Counted from the first letter of the stretch, positions 7,892 to 15,198 are shown. The stretch is DNA of 34,914 bases from an uncultured Clostridia bacterium (GCA_944383495.1 CALWPT010000015.1:1-34914); one strand, 5' to 3'. Notes: generated by a model from the sequence alone, not told the origin. Program-made: numbers and translations.

Positions 7892-8436
7892 CTATTTCTA
7901 TTTTTGAAAAAAAGGGGAAGCTTTTCCAAGTAGACAATATCATTTCTTGCCGCCGCGTCTCCCTCCGCCAGAATGGCGCAGGAGGCAGCGATTGCGCCGC
8001 CGGATTCCTCCACCAACCGCTGCACGGCGTTCAGCGACTCGCCGGTACTAATCACATCGTCCACAATCAGCACCCGCTTTTCCCGCATTCGCTTAACGTC
8101 GTCCTCTCCCAAATAAAGCCTTTGGGTATGGTCGGTGGTAATGGAACGCACTTCCACGGAAATGGGATGGGCCATGTAGACCTTCGTACCCTTCCGGGCT
8201 ACGATATACCGCTTCCCACACTGGCGGGACATCTCATACGCCAGCGGAATGGATTTGGCCTCCGGCGTTAGGATTAAGTCGAAATCCGGAACCCTTTCCA
8301 GCAGCGCCTTGGCGGAAGCAACGGTGATTTCCACATCGCCAAACAATATAAACGCCGCAATCTCCATGCTGTCGTTAACTGCGCACAGAGGCAGTTCCCG
8401 CTTTAAGCCCGCAATGGTCATTTCATAGCTTTCCAA
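7888..8436 (-). CDS. PRTase-fold phosphoribosyltransferase (adenine PRTase-like)
   Basis: About 182 residues. The PRPP-binding signature VLIVDDVISTGES (about 122-134) is intact, and the N-terminal IAGLKRELPLC and AAFILFGDVEIT segments resemble apt-like proteins that use the type I PRTase fold. Such enzymes or regulators bind PRPP and a base. The substrate cannot be assigned; purine salvage or a PurR-like regulatory role are both possible. I place the start at the TTG at 8436 because GGGAG sits 10 bases before it; the ATG at 8421 (MTIAGL) is the alternative. Longer forms would run into the HIT gene, which ends 16 bases upstream. Co-transcribed with the HIT gene and alaS. Confidence 0.85.
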   Translation of the reverse strand: MESYEMTIAGLKRELPLCAVNDSMEIAAFILFGDVEITVASAKALLERVPDFDLILTPEAKSIPLAYEMSRQCGKRYIVARKGTKVYMAHPISVEVRSITTDHTQRLYLGEDDVKRMREKRVLIVDDVISTGESLNAVQRLVEESGGAIAASCAILAEGDAAARNDIVYLEKLPLFFKNRNS

Positions 8437-8452
8437 CTCTCGTTTTCTCCCT

Positions 8453-8791
8453 TCAGCACATCTGCCCAGACAGTTTCTGCCCGCCCAGCAGATGGAAATG
8501 CAGATGCTTGACCGACTGGCAGCCGTCATCCCCCCAGTTGGTAACAACGCGAAAGCCGCCGTCTAGTCCCATCTGCTTCGCGAGGCTTGGAAGCCTTTCA
8601 AAAATATGAGCGATAACATCGGAATTTTTTGCCGTAATTTCCCCCGCGCCTTGAATGTGCGCCTTGGGAACGATGAGTACATGCGTCTTTGCCTGGGGCT
8701 CGATATCATAAAACGCGTATATCTGATCGTCCTCATACACCTTTTTGGAAGGAATCTCCCCGGCTATAATTTTGCAGAATAGGCAATCCAT
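8453..8791 (-). CDS. HIT family nucleotide-binding hydrolase
   Basis: A 112-residue histidine-triad protein. HLHFH (96-100) is the HxHxH motif whose middle histidine attacks the alpha-phosphate of nucleoside phosphoramidates or dinucleoside polyphosphates. CLFCKI (3-8) gives the zinc-site cysteines seen in the HinT/HIT-like branch. THVLIVPKAHI (36-46) is the conserved strand before the loop. The family usually splits adenosine 5'-monophosphoramidates and aminoacyl-AMP adducts, so its place directly after alaS (28-base gap) is reasonable. Start ATG 8791 with AGGAT upstream. Confidence 0.93.
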   Translation of the reverse strand: MDCLFCKIIAGEIPSKKVYEDDQIYAFYDIEPQAKTHVLIVPKAHIQGAGEITAKNSDVIAHIFERLPSLAKQMGLDGGFRVVTNWGDDGCQSVKHLHFHLLGGQKLSGQMC

Positions 8792-8819
8792 CGAAAACGC
8801 ATCCTTTCCATTTAAAGCT

Positions 8820-11450
8820 TTATTTTGTCATTTCCTCCACAATAGCATAAGCCGCATGGAGGGCTTCTTCTGTTTTTGATGGGTCTTTGCCGCCGGCCAT
8901 AGCGCTGTCGGGCCGGCCGCCTCCCTTACCGCCGGCCACCGCCGCCACCTGACGGACGATATTTCCGGCATTGGCGCCCTTTTCCACCGCCGCCTTACCG
9001 CAGGAAACGGCAAAGGTCACGTTTCCCTTTTCCGGCGATACCGCGGCGATCACCGCCACGCCATCCTCCAGCTCCTGCTTGACGCTGTCGCACACGGCGC
9101 GGGCCTCCCCCGCTTCTCCCTTCATTTTAAAAACGATCAGTTTTACGCTGCCGCAAGGTTTGGCCGAGGCAAGCAGCTCCTGGGTTTTGCCAGCCGCATT
9201 CTGCGCCTTCAGCTGCTCCAGCTCCTTTTCCAGAACTCGGGTCTCCTGCTGAAGCGCACCGATTTTCTGGGGCAGTTCCTCTGGATTCCCAGCCTTGCAA
9301 GCGGCGGCGCTTTTTTGCAGCAGCGCATCCTGATGGGCTATCAACCGCAAAACCCCCAAACCAGTCACGCCTTCAATGCGGCGGACGCCCGCCGCCACCG
9401 AGCTTTCCGACACAATGTGGAACAGGCCGATTTTCGCCGTGTTGTCCACATGCGTTCCGCCGCAAAATTCCGTGGACGCCTCTCCCGCCCGGACGACCCG
9501 GACAATGTCTCCGTATTTCTCACCAAAGAGAGCCATTGCCCCCAGCTTTTTGGCTTCTTCAATGGGCATTTCGGTGGCCGTCATAGGCAGGGCTGCCAGA
9601 ATATTGCGGTTGACCTCTTCCTCCACTGCCTGGAGCTCGTCGGCCGTCAAAGCGGAAAAGTGGGTGAAGTCAAACCGGCAGCGCTGGTCGTCCACATACG
9701 ACCCGGCCTGCTGGACGTGATTGCCCAGCACCTTGCGCAGAGCCGCCTGCAACAGATGCGCCGCCGAATGGTTGCGCATGATAGCCCGGCGCCGGGAAGC
9801 GAGAACCTCCATGGTTCCCTTCTCTGAAAGAGACACATCCCCTTCGCAAACGCCGGCTAACAGAAACACGCCGTCGTGGTTTTTGGTGGTGTTATCAATC
9901 CGGAAGCTACCCCGCGAGAATTGAATCACGCCGGTATCCCCCACCTGGCCGCCCGATTCCGCATAAGCGCAGGACTGGTCGCACACAAGAACGGCCTTGG
10001 CGCCGTCCCCCAAGCTTGTACATGTTTCGCCATCCTTGACGATTGCCAGCAGCGTCACAGGGCAAACGAGGGTTTCATATCCGGTGAAAGCCGTGGCAGG
10101 CAGGCCGGCCAGAGGATTTTCTTCCCCCTCCCAGGCCTCCATGCCGGCGTTTTTCCGTGCGGCCCGGGCGCGGGTTTTCTGCTCACTCATGAGGCGGTTG
10201 AACGCCTCCTCATCGGTGGACATGCCCTTTTCCTCCAGGATATCCACTGTTAAATCCAGCGGGAATCCAAAGGTATCGTAAAGCCGAAAGGCGTCTTCCC
10301 CGGAAATTTTTTTGTCCTTTGCGTTTTTCATCAGCTCATCCAAAAGCTGAAGACCCTGGTCAATGGTGCGGCCAAAGCTTTCCTCCTCCACGGCAATCAG
10401 CTTTTGAATAAACTCCTGCTTCTCTGCAAGCTCCGGGTATGCATCTCGATTTTCGTGGATCACCGTAGCGCTAACCTCGGCCAAAAAGGGCTTGTCGATT
10501 CCCAACAGCCGCCCATGCCTTGCGGCGCGGCGCAGCAGCCGGCGCAAAACGTATCCCCGCCCTTCGTTAGAGGGCATAACTCCGTCCCCGATCATAAAGG
10601 TAGTAGAACGGATATGGTCTGTCACTACCCGCAGGGACACATCGGTTTTTTCGTCGTCCCCATACTGCACGCCGGCAATGCGGCCCACATGCTTCATGAT
10701 ATTCTGCACCGTGTCCACCTCAAAGAGGTTTTCCACCCCCTGCATAACGCAGGCCAGCCGTTCCAGCCCCATGCCGGTGTCGATATTGGGGTGTTCCAAG
10801 GGTGCGTAATTTCCCTTACCGTCGGAATCAAACTGAGTGAATACCAGGTTCCAGACCTCCACATACCGGTCGCAGTCGCAGCCCACGCCGCAGCTGGCGC
10901 TGCCGCAGCCGTACTGTTCGCCGCGGTCAAAATAAATTTCCGAGCAGGGACCGCATGGACCGGAACCATGTTCCCAGAAATTGTCTTCTTTCCCAAGGCG
11001 GACAACCCGAGCGGGATCCATCCCCACTTCCTTCGTCCAGATATCGAAGGCCTCGTCGTCGTTTTCATAAATGCTGACCCACAGCCGGTCTTTGGGCATT
11101 TGGAGGACTTCGGTGAAAAACTCCCAGGCCCAGGCGGTGGCTTCCCGCTTGAAATAATCCCCAAATGAGAAATTGCCCAGCATTTCAAAGTAGGTGCCGT
11201 GGCGGGCGGTTTTGCCCACCCGTTCGATATCGGGAGTGCGGATGCATTTCTGGCAGGTAGTCACCCGCTTGCGAGGCGGCGTAATTTCCCCGGTAAAAAA
11301 TTTTTTCATCGGCGCCATGCCCGAGTTGATCAGCAGCAGGCTGTTGTCGTTTTGGGGAACGAGGGAAAAGCTTTTCAGCCGCAAATGCCCTTTACTTTCA
11401 AAAAACAAAAGATACTTTTCCCGTAATTCATTGAGTCCAGTCCATTCCAT
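8820..11450 (-). CDS. alaS: Alanyl-tRNA synthetase
   Basis: Charges tRNA-Ala with alanine and edits Ser/Gly mischarging. From ATG 11450 (MEWTGLNELREKYL) the protein is 876 residues, as expected. GGAG lies eight bases upstream of this ATG, whereas the ATG six bases earlier would have only a two-base spacer. The class II core includes the N-terminal FESKGHLRLKSFSLVP, GTYFEMLGNFSFGDYFKR and GMGLERL. The editing domain carries the zinc-site motifs HSAAHLLQ and CGGTHVDN. A DHHA1/C-Ala domain ends with GGKGGGRPDSAMAGG. The gene is preceded by a T-box leader and strong promoter and is first in a long operon. Confidence 0.98.
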   Translation of the reverse strand: MEWTGLNELREKYLLFFESKGHLRLKSFSLVPQNDNSLLLINSGMAPMKKFFTGEITPPRKRVTTCQKCIRTPDIERVGKTARHGTYFEMLGNFSFGDYFKREATAWAWEFFTEVLQMPKDRLWVSIYENDDEAFDIWTKEVGMDPARVVRLGKEDNFWEHGSGPCGPCSEIYFDRGEQYGCGSASCGVGCDCDRYVEVWNLVFTQFDSDGKGNYAPLEHPNIDTGMGLERLACVMQGVENLFEVDTVQNIMKHVGRIAGVQYGDDEKTDVSLRVVTDHIRSTTFMIGDGVMPSNEGRGYVLRRLLRRAARHGRLLGIDKPFLAEVSATVIHENRDAYPELAEKQEFIQKLIAVEEESFGRTIDQGLQLLDELMKNAKDKKISGEDAFRLYDTFGFPLDLTVDILEEKGMSTDEEAFNRLMSEQKTRARAARKNAGMEAWEGEENPLAGLPATAFTGYETLVCPVTLLAIVKDGETCTSLGDGAKAVLVCDQSCAYAESGGQVGDTGVIQFSRGSFRIDNTTKNHDGVFLLAGVCEGDVSLSEKGTMEVLASRRRAIMRNHSAAHLLQAALRKVLGNHVQQAGSYVDDQRCRFDFTHFSALTADELQAVEEEVNRNILAALPMTATEMPIEEAKKLGAMALFGEKYGDIVRVVRAGEASTEFCGGTHVDNTAKIGLFHIVSESSVAAGVRRIEGVTGLGVLRLIAHQDALLQKSAAACKAGNPEELPQKIGALQQETRVLEKELEQLKAQNAAGKTQELLASAKPCGSVKLIVFKMKGEAGEARAVCDSVKQELEDGVAVIAAVSPEKGNVTFAVSCGKAAVEKGANAGNIVRQVAAVAGGKGGGRPDSAMAGGKDPSKTEEALHAAYAIVEEMTK

Positions 11451-11499
11451 TTTCATTTCTCCTTTAAGCGCAAACTCATAATAATGAAATTGCGCCGCA

Positions 11500-11721
11500 C
11501 AAATAAAAAACGCCCGCACAATTACGGGACGGGAATCCTTTCCCGCGGTACCACCCGAATTGCGCTACGCGCCCCTCTTTTCGCCTTAACGCGGCAGTTA
11601 CGTTCCGTTCGTCACGAAAAGCTCCGGGACGGCACACAGCGCGGCCTGACAAAAGCCTTTCAGCCGGGGGCCTTCTCTCTGGGGACAGGGGCGCACCGAT
11701 TCTTCCCATCAACGCTTTTTT
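11500..11721 (-). promoter_or_regulatory. T-box leader (tRNA-Ala sensing) of alaS
   Basis: On the minus strand the leader contains an AG-bulge element CCAGAGAG, the segment CGTTAAGGCGAAAAGAG, and the diagnostic T-box GGGTGGTACCGCGGG (around 11555-11541). These are followed by a terminator stem (GTCCCG with CGGGC, about 11528-11511) and TTTTTT (11510-11505). Uncharged tRNA pairing at the T-box favours the antiterminator and lets transcription enter alaS. I could not place the alanine specifier codon with certainty. Open frames crossing this region on either strand are spurious. Confidence 0.93.
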
Positions 11722-11727
11722 ATTTTT

Positions 11728-11756
11728 AGTATACCTGCAAAACGCCAAGTTGTCAA
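11728..11756 (-). promoter_or_regulatory. Sigma-A promoter of the alaS operon
   Basis: Perfect TTGACA (11756 to 11751), a 17-base spacer, and TATACT (11733 to 11728) on the minus strand. The start point near 11721 fits the beginning of the T-box leader. The gap from here to sigG holds divergent upstream regions and no gene. Confidence 0.85.
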
Positions 11757-11909
11757 TGGCAAACGACCGATTCACCTATTAAAATTCAGCGGTGAGCACC
11801 CGCAGCTAAGGCGCGCCTCGCCTGGCACAATCACCATACGAAGCGTTTGTTATTCATGCAGGCTCCAGAGGCTTCGCCTGGTTTTATGCATAAATGATGC
11901 GAAAGAAAA

Positions 11910-11938
11910 GTATAGGATTCCCTTTGCTTGTCAATACT
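11910..11938 (+). promoter_or_regulatory. Possible sporulation (sigma-F/G) promoter of sigG
   Basis: GTATA(G) at 11910-11915 and CAATACT at 11932-11938, 16 bases apart, resemble the forespore sigma consensus (GTATA / CATACTA-like), and no good sigma-A promoter is seen before sigG. The match is partial, so this rests on context: forespore sigma genes are normally read by sigma-F and sigma-G. Confidence 0.3.
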
Positions 11939-11987
11939 GTAAATGCGGTGACACGCCCTTTACATATTGATAAACGGAGGTTCCTAT

Positions 11988-12755
11988 ATGAACAATAAAG
12001 TGGAAGTCACCGGCGTTAACACATCTAAGCTGCCAGTTCTGAAAGAATCCCAAAAGGTTGAGCTTTTAAAGCGCATGAAGGCCGGGGATCCCTCCGCCCG
12101 GGAACAGTTGATCTCCGGAAACCTGAAGCTTGTTTTATCTGTAATTAAACGGTTTACCAACCGGGGCGAAAATCTGGATGACCTGTTTCAGGTGGGCTGT
12201 ATTGGGCTGATTAAATCCATAGATAATTTTGATGTTTCCCAGAACGTTCGGTTTTCCACTTATGCCGTACCCATGATTATTGGTGAAATCCGTCGGTATC
12301 TCCGGGATAATAACGCCGTCCGAGTCAGCCGGTCGCTGCGGGATACGGCCTACAAAGCTATGCAGGCCAAGGAGCGGCTCATGGCAAAAAACCAGAGGGA
12401 ACCTTCCATTGAAGAAATCTCCAAAGAGCTTGACATGCCCAAAAACGAGGTCGTTTTAGCGTTGGAAAGCATTGTAGAACCCGTTTCCCTATATGAACCG
12501 GTTTATTCCGACGGAGGGGACACCATTTATGTTATGGATCAGCTGGGCGACCACAACGACGATAATAACTGGCTGGATGAAATCTTATTAAAAGAAGCCA
12601 TTGTCAAACTGACCGACCGGGAAAAAATGATTTTAGGGCTTCGTTTCTTTCAAGGGAAAACGCAAATGGAGGTGGCCCAGGAAATCGGCATCAGCCAGGC
12701 TCAGGTGTCCCGCTTAGAAAAAGGCGCGCTGGATAAAGTCAAAGGCAATAGCTGA
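11988..12755 (+). CDS. sigG: Forespore-specific RNA polymerase sigma factor SigG
   Basis: Late forespore sigma factor of sporulation. From ATG 11988 (GGAGG seven bases upstream) the protein has 255 residues. The N-terminus MNNKVEVTGVNTSKLPVL is the SigG-specific segment known to bind anti-sigma factors. Region 2 shows DLFQVGCIGLIKSIDNFD and RFSTYAVPMIIGEIRRYLRD, region 3 lies around RVSRSLRD, and the region 4 helix-turn-helix is TQMEVAQEIGISQAQVSRLE. An ATG-like frame begins seven codons earlier but lacks a ribosome-binding site. In many Clostridia sigG is next to sigE and spoIIGA; here it is alone, divergent from alaS and followed by its own terminator. Its presence marks the organism as a spore-former. 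Confidence 0.97.
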   Translation: MNNKVEVTGVNTSKLPVLKESQKVELLKRMKAGDPSAREQLISGNLKLVLSVIKRFTNRGENLDDLFQVGCIGLIKSIDNFDVSQNVRFSTYAVPMIIGEIRRYLRDNNAVRVSRSLRDTAYKAMQAKERLMAKNQREPSIEEISKELDMPKNEVVLALESIVEPVSLYEPVYSDGGDTIYVMDQLGDHNDDNNWLDEILLKEAIVKLTDREKMILGLRFFQGKTQMEVAQEIGISQAQVSRLEKGALDKVKGNS

Positions 12756-12817
12756 GCCAAAATTTCGGCTTTGCCGGCGCCCTTCTTGAACTGCCAATCA
12801 TAAAGTGCTATCAGATA

Positions 12818-12853
12818 AACCGCCTGCGGGAACATTCCCGCAGGCGGTTTTCT
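12818..12853 (+). terminator. Strong terminator after sigG
   Basis: AACCGCCTGCGGGAA (12818-12832) pairs with TTCCCGCAGGCGGTT (12835-12849) and is followed by TTTTCTTG. It lies between sigG and the convergent DUF3048 gene. In the minus direction the tail is GTTTATC, so it may work weakly both ways. Confidence 0.88.
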
Positions 12854-12887
12854 TGAACGTTAAAATTGTTTTAAAAAGGGATCCTTT

Positions 12888-13967
12888 TTATTCAATCACG
12901 CATTTATCTTTCAGACTGGTTTTGGTTATATTAATCCAGCTGTTGCCGGGATTAACCTTTAATTCCGAACCATCCTTATTTTTCATTACCAGCTTATCGG
13001 AGGAACCGCCCTTTTCCCAGGTAATATCCGCTGCCTTTCCTTCGCTCACATAAATCCCAGACCCATAGCTTAAATCCTGATTCACATGATAACCATCGCC
13101 AAATTCTGGAATAGAGGTGAAAAGAATAAAAATGTTTTTGACCGTCAGTTGCTCTTTGGTCGCCAGATCTTTGTGCGCACTGCCCATCTCAGATTTTAAA
13201 TAAACCTTTTCTTCCGCATTATATTGATAATCGCTGTAGTAGTTCCCTGGTGAAAAAACTACCTTTACGGATTGGGCGGATGCCCCTCCTTCCGGCGCGC
13301 CAATTTCTTCAAAGGAGAAAAATGGCTTATTCCTGCTTTCCTTCAGCGTTGTACGAAAATCGTTGCTTTCAATAGCGGCCGCCAGTTTTTCACCAGTGGT
13401 ATAAAGGGTATGCTCCGTAGCCAGGCCCGGCTTATTTTTCTCCCGAAATGCGGCGGAAGCGCCATTGGTTCCCAAGTCCAGATGGCTGATTCCGATTTCC
13501 GACATATGCGGCTTATTATAAATAGGATCTGTTCCAGCGTGAACATAAATCGCGTCCATACCCATGGCAAGGTCGGTAAACGCATACCGTGCGCTGCGAA
13601 CCGTTCCAATCTGGCCGGCGTTCTCATAGTCCTGAAACACGGCCATCATCCGGGTGACGCCGCCCTCCGCCAACGTTTCATAAACAATTTCCGCTTTGCT
13701 GACACCCATCTGTACATCCTGAGCGACATCGGCGTTGTTAATCATAACGGCAACAGGCCGCTTACCTGCCTTGGCGGGGTCGAGATTGACAAGACCCGAC
13801 AGAGGATTTACAGCCTGGGTATTCCCCGTGGTCTGCGCCCCAGTGGCAAAGGCCGTCGTGGTATTATCATTGGCCGCAGGCTGGGCCGATGGCTTTTCAC
13901 AGGAGACGCACGCCAACATGAGGCTTAGACCCAGTGCCGCCATCCCAAAACGTTTCATTCCAGTCAA
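12888..13967 (-). CDS. DUF3048 (YerB-like) lipoprotein
   Basis: A 359-residue secreted protein of the YerB family. A short positively charged N-terminus and hydrophobic run (about 6-21) lead to LACVSC, where either Cys could be the lipidated residue. A Thr/Ala/Gln-rich linker follows (about 26-55), then the DUF3048 domain with RPVAVMINN, EIVYETLAEGGVTR and IGTVRSAR, and a C-terminal lobe. Molecular function of the family is not established. TTG at 13967 is chosen because AAGGGAG lies nine bases before it; the ATG three codons later lacks a site. Its ribosome-binding site follows directly after the U-run of the structured RNA at 13986-14145, so expression may be linked to that RNA. Confidence 0.88.
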   Translation of the reverse strand: MTGMKRFGMAALGLSLMLACVSCEKPSAQPAANDNTTTAFATGAQTTGNTQAVNPLSGLVNLDPAKAGKRPVAVMINNADVAQDVQMGVSKAEIVYETLAEGGVTRMMAVFQDYENAGQIGTVRSARYAFTDLAMGMDAIYVHAGTDPIYNKPHMSEIGISHLDLGTNGASAAFREKNKPGLATEHTLYTTGEKLAAAIESNDFRTTLKESRNKPFFSFEEIGAPEGGASAQSVKVVFSPGNYYSDYQYNAEEKVYLKSEMGSAHKDLATKEQLTVKNIFILFTSIPEFGDGYHVNQDLSYGSGIYVSEGKAADITWEKGGSSDKLVMKNKDGSELKVNPGNSWINITKTSLKDKCVIE

Positions 13968-13985
13968 CTTATGTAACTCCCTTTC

Positions 13986-14145
13986 AAAAAATACTCCCGC
14001 CCTGCCGTAATGATACCGTCAATGATAACCTGCAAAGATAGCAGGTGGGTGTCTACCCCGCGTTTTGGACTTCCAACGTCCGGCGCCCTTTAAAGGGCAG
14101 CCGGGAGGCCTGCTCACCCACGCGGGAGTCGGGACTCCCTTTTAA
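13986..14145 (-). ncRNA. Structured RNA candidate, possibly 6S-like
   Basis: On the minus strand ACTCCCGC (14129-14122) can pair with GCGGGAGT (14000-13993) to close a domain of about 137 bases, followed at once by ATTTTTTG. Inside, GTGGGTG (14121-14115) pairs with CACCCAC (14051-14045). A central CCGGC/GCCGG plus GCCC/GGGC hairpin lies at 14080-14104, a GGAC/GTCC hairpin lies next to it, and ACCTGC/GCAGGT (14028-14046) forms a 3' hairpin. An alternative 5' hairpin GGGAGT/ACTCCC competes with the closing helix. The long closed rod suggests 6S RNA, but length and identity are unproven. A cis-acting leader of the downstream lipoprotein gene is the alternative. On the plus strand GGGAGTC/GACTCCC followed by TTTT would look like a terminator, so the strand is not certain. 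Confidence 0.5.
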
Positions 14146-14147
14146 AG

Positions 14148-14176
14148 CTTGTAGGGTTATATGAACGGCTGGTCAA
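14148..14176 (-). promoter_or_regulatory. Possible promoter of the structured RNA
   Basis: TTGACC (14176 to 14171) and TACAAG (14153 to 14148) on the minus strand with a 17-base spacer. The -10 is poor (4 of 6). A start near 14141 would begin the RNA just before the GGGAGTCCC hairpin. Confidence 0.35.
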
Positions 14177-14239
14177 TACGCGAACAGGGCAGGATATTTA
14201 ATATTTTTTCTTCACACAAAACGATTTCAAAAAAGCAAT

Positions 14240-14539
14240 TTACTCTTCTTGAATCTCAAAAGCGTCTTGCAGTCTATCAGTAAAAATAGCAGCCACTGAT
14301 TCATACTCAGCGTCGTCTTCAATTTCCTCATAATACATCTCGCCATCCTGTTCAATGGCTTTGAGAATCACCAAGGAACTGGTCTCTTCCTCCAAAAGAT
14401 CCTCAGGCTGTTCCACATTGGGAATCATGGCCAGATACTGCCCGTCCTCCGTCTCCACAGCATCTAAAACCTCAAAGGTAAATTCCTTGCCTTCCTCATC
14501 AGACAAGGTGATAAGATCAGGATTATATTGTTCTTCCAT
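14240..14539 (-). CDS. DUF1292 family protein (YrzB-like)
   Basis: A 99-residue, very acidic cytoplasmic protein with no membrane segment. The pattern ITLSDEEGKEFTFEVLDAVE, then YLAMIPN, then LVILKAIEQDGEMYYEEIED is the DUF1292 fold of short beta strands. In other Firmicutes it often lies with alaS, ruvX and ireB; here only alaS is nearby. Function is unknown. Its ATG at 14539 abuts the TGA of a 10-codon upstream ORF, and its own ribosome-binding site is weak, suggesting translational coupling. Driven by the promoter at 14601-14629. Confidence 0.9.
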   Translation of the reverse strand: MEEQYNPDLITLSDEEGKEFTFEVLDAVETEDGQYLAMIPNVEQPEDLLEEETSSLVILKAIEQDGEMYYEEIEDDAEYESVAAIFTDRLQDAFEIQEE

Positions 14540-14572
14540 TCAAACCATCCATTCTTTTTCCTGGAACGGCAT
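14540..14572 (-). CDS. 10-codon upstream ORF before the DUF1292 gene
   Basis: MPFQEKEWMV and a TGA stop. Its ATG (14572) has GGAGGGG eight bases upstream, the best ribosome-binding site in the leader. The stop TGA is followed without a gap by the ATG of the DUF1292 gene in the same frame. No run of one amino acid is seen that would suggest classic attenuation. Probably a leader that loads ribosomes for the next gene; expression is inferred. Confidence 0.5.
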   Translation of the reverse strand: MPFQEKEWMV

Positions 14573-14600
14573 TGAAGCGCCCCTCCATTTAGCTAATCAT

Positions 14601-14629
14601 ATTTTACCCGTTCCAAGCCGGTTAGTCAA
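14601..14629 (-). promoter_or_regulatory. Sigma-A promoter of the DUF1292 gene
   Basis: TTGACT (14629 to 14624), 17-base spacer, TAAAAT (14606 to 14601) on the minus strand. It stands back to back with the plus-strand promoter at 14689-14717. Confidence 0.75.
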
Positions 14630-14688
14630 TACCCTTTCTTGGTTTTGCATATTTAATAAAATATTCATAAATTTATTGAAAAATCTTA

Positions 14689-14717
14689 TTGACAAATGAA
14701 TTGAAATCGGATATACT
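14689..14717 (+). promoter_or_regulatory. Strong sigma-A promoter of an orphan rightward unit
   Basis: TTGACA (14689-14694), 17-base spacer, TATACT (14712-14717), preceded by an AT-rich stretch (14645-14688) like an UP element. It is one of the two best promoters in the window, yet no recognised gene follows before the terminator at 15334-15389. Confidence 0.85.
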
Positions 14718-14776
14718 ATAACCAGAAAGAACAAGATCTAAAGAAAAATAGAGGGAATGGAAAGGGGTTGATTCCA

Positions 14777-14824
14777 ATGTACGAAGAAGAAGCGCATTGC
14801 ATCAGCCGCCGGGTGATTGCCTAA
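14777..14824 (+). CDS. 15-codon leader-like ORF
   Basis: MYEEEAHCISRRVIA followed by TAA. ATG 14777 has AGGGG nine bases upstream, and the ORF lies about 50 bases after the predicted transcription start. An acidic N-terminus and a basic SRR centre are notable. Immediately downstream the RNA can fold GCGTT/AACGC (14830-14848) with CGAATGAC in the loop, and a second CGAATGAC lies at 14852-14859, enclosed by AGCCG/CGGCT (14826-14864). I do not recognise it with certainty; a regulatory leader peptide is my reading. Confidence 0.5.
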   Translation: MYEEEAHCISRRVIA

Positions 14825-14874
14825 AAGCCGCGTTTCGAATGACAACGCCGCCGAATGACCGGCTATAAAGTTCA

Positions 14875-15198
14875 TTGAGCAAAAAAGCTTTTTCTAGCGG
14901 CGGACGTCACGAGGCGGAGCAATGTGAAGTTTATTACGGGAAGAAAACCGCAGGGCGCGCCATGAGAAAGATGGAGCGGTTTTCAAAAGGGAAATTATGC
15001 GATCCCTTAAACCCAAGGCCGTCAATGCTGCGTAAGGCGCGTAAGCTGAAAATGACTTTTTTGCCGCTGGAGCTTATGAATGTGGAGGACGAGGTTTTTC
15101 GTCTGCCTGAAATATTGGATCTCTGTGCGGCAGCAAAGCGGGTTTTCGCGTATCAAGGATTTAACTTATTGATGCGGAAATCGTTTTCTATTGAATGA
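14875..15198 (+). CDS. Doubtful 77-107-residue basic protein in the orphan unit
   Basis: An open frame on the transcribed strand. The longest form starts at a TTG with no ribosome-binding site. The ATG at 14962 (MRKMERFSKGK) has a modest AGGG six bases upstream and would give 78 residues, Arg/Lys-rich at the front with an amphipathic Leu-rich C-terminal part. No domain, signal peptide or membrane segment is seen and I recognise no family. It may be a real small basic protein, the remnant of a lost gene, or chance. A hairpin CAGCGG/CCGCTG (15280-15296) and the terminator follow. Confidence 0.25.
   Translation: MSKKAFSSGGRHEAEQCEVYYGKKTAGRAMRKMERFSKGKLCDPLNPRPSMLRKARKLKMTFLPLELMNVEDEVFRLPEILDLCAAAKRVFAYQGFNLLMRKSFSIE

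Noticed and set aside
8437-8547. N-terminal extension of the phosphoribosyltransferase
   Set aside because: It overlaps the HIT gene end, including the zone coding HLHFH, and lacks family resemblance.
11476-11775. Open frame upstream of alaS
   Set aside because: It lies across the T-box leader, terminator and promoter; the frame is accidental.
14761-14864. Known metal-ion riboswitch or leader before a magnesium transporter
   Set aside because: The leader-like ORF suggested it, but no riboswitch core was recognised and no transporter gene follows.
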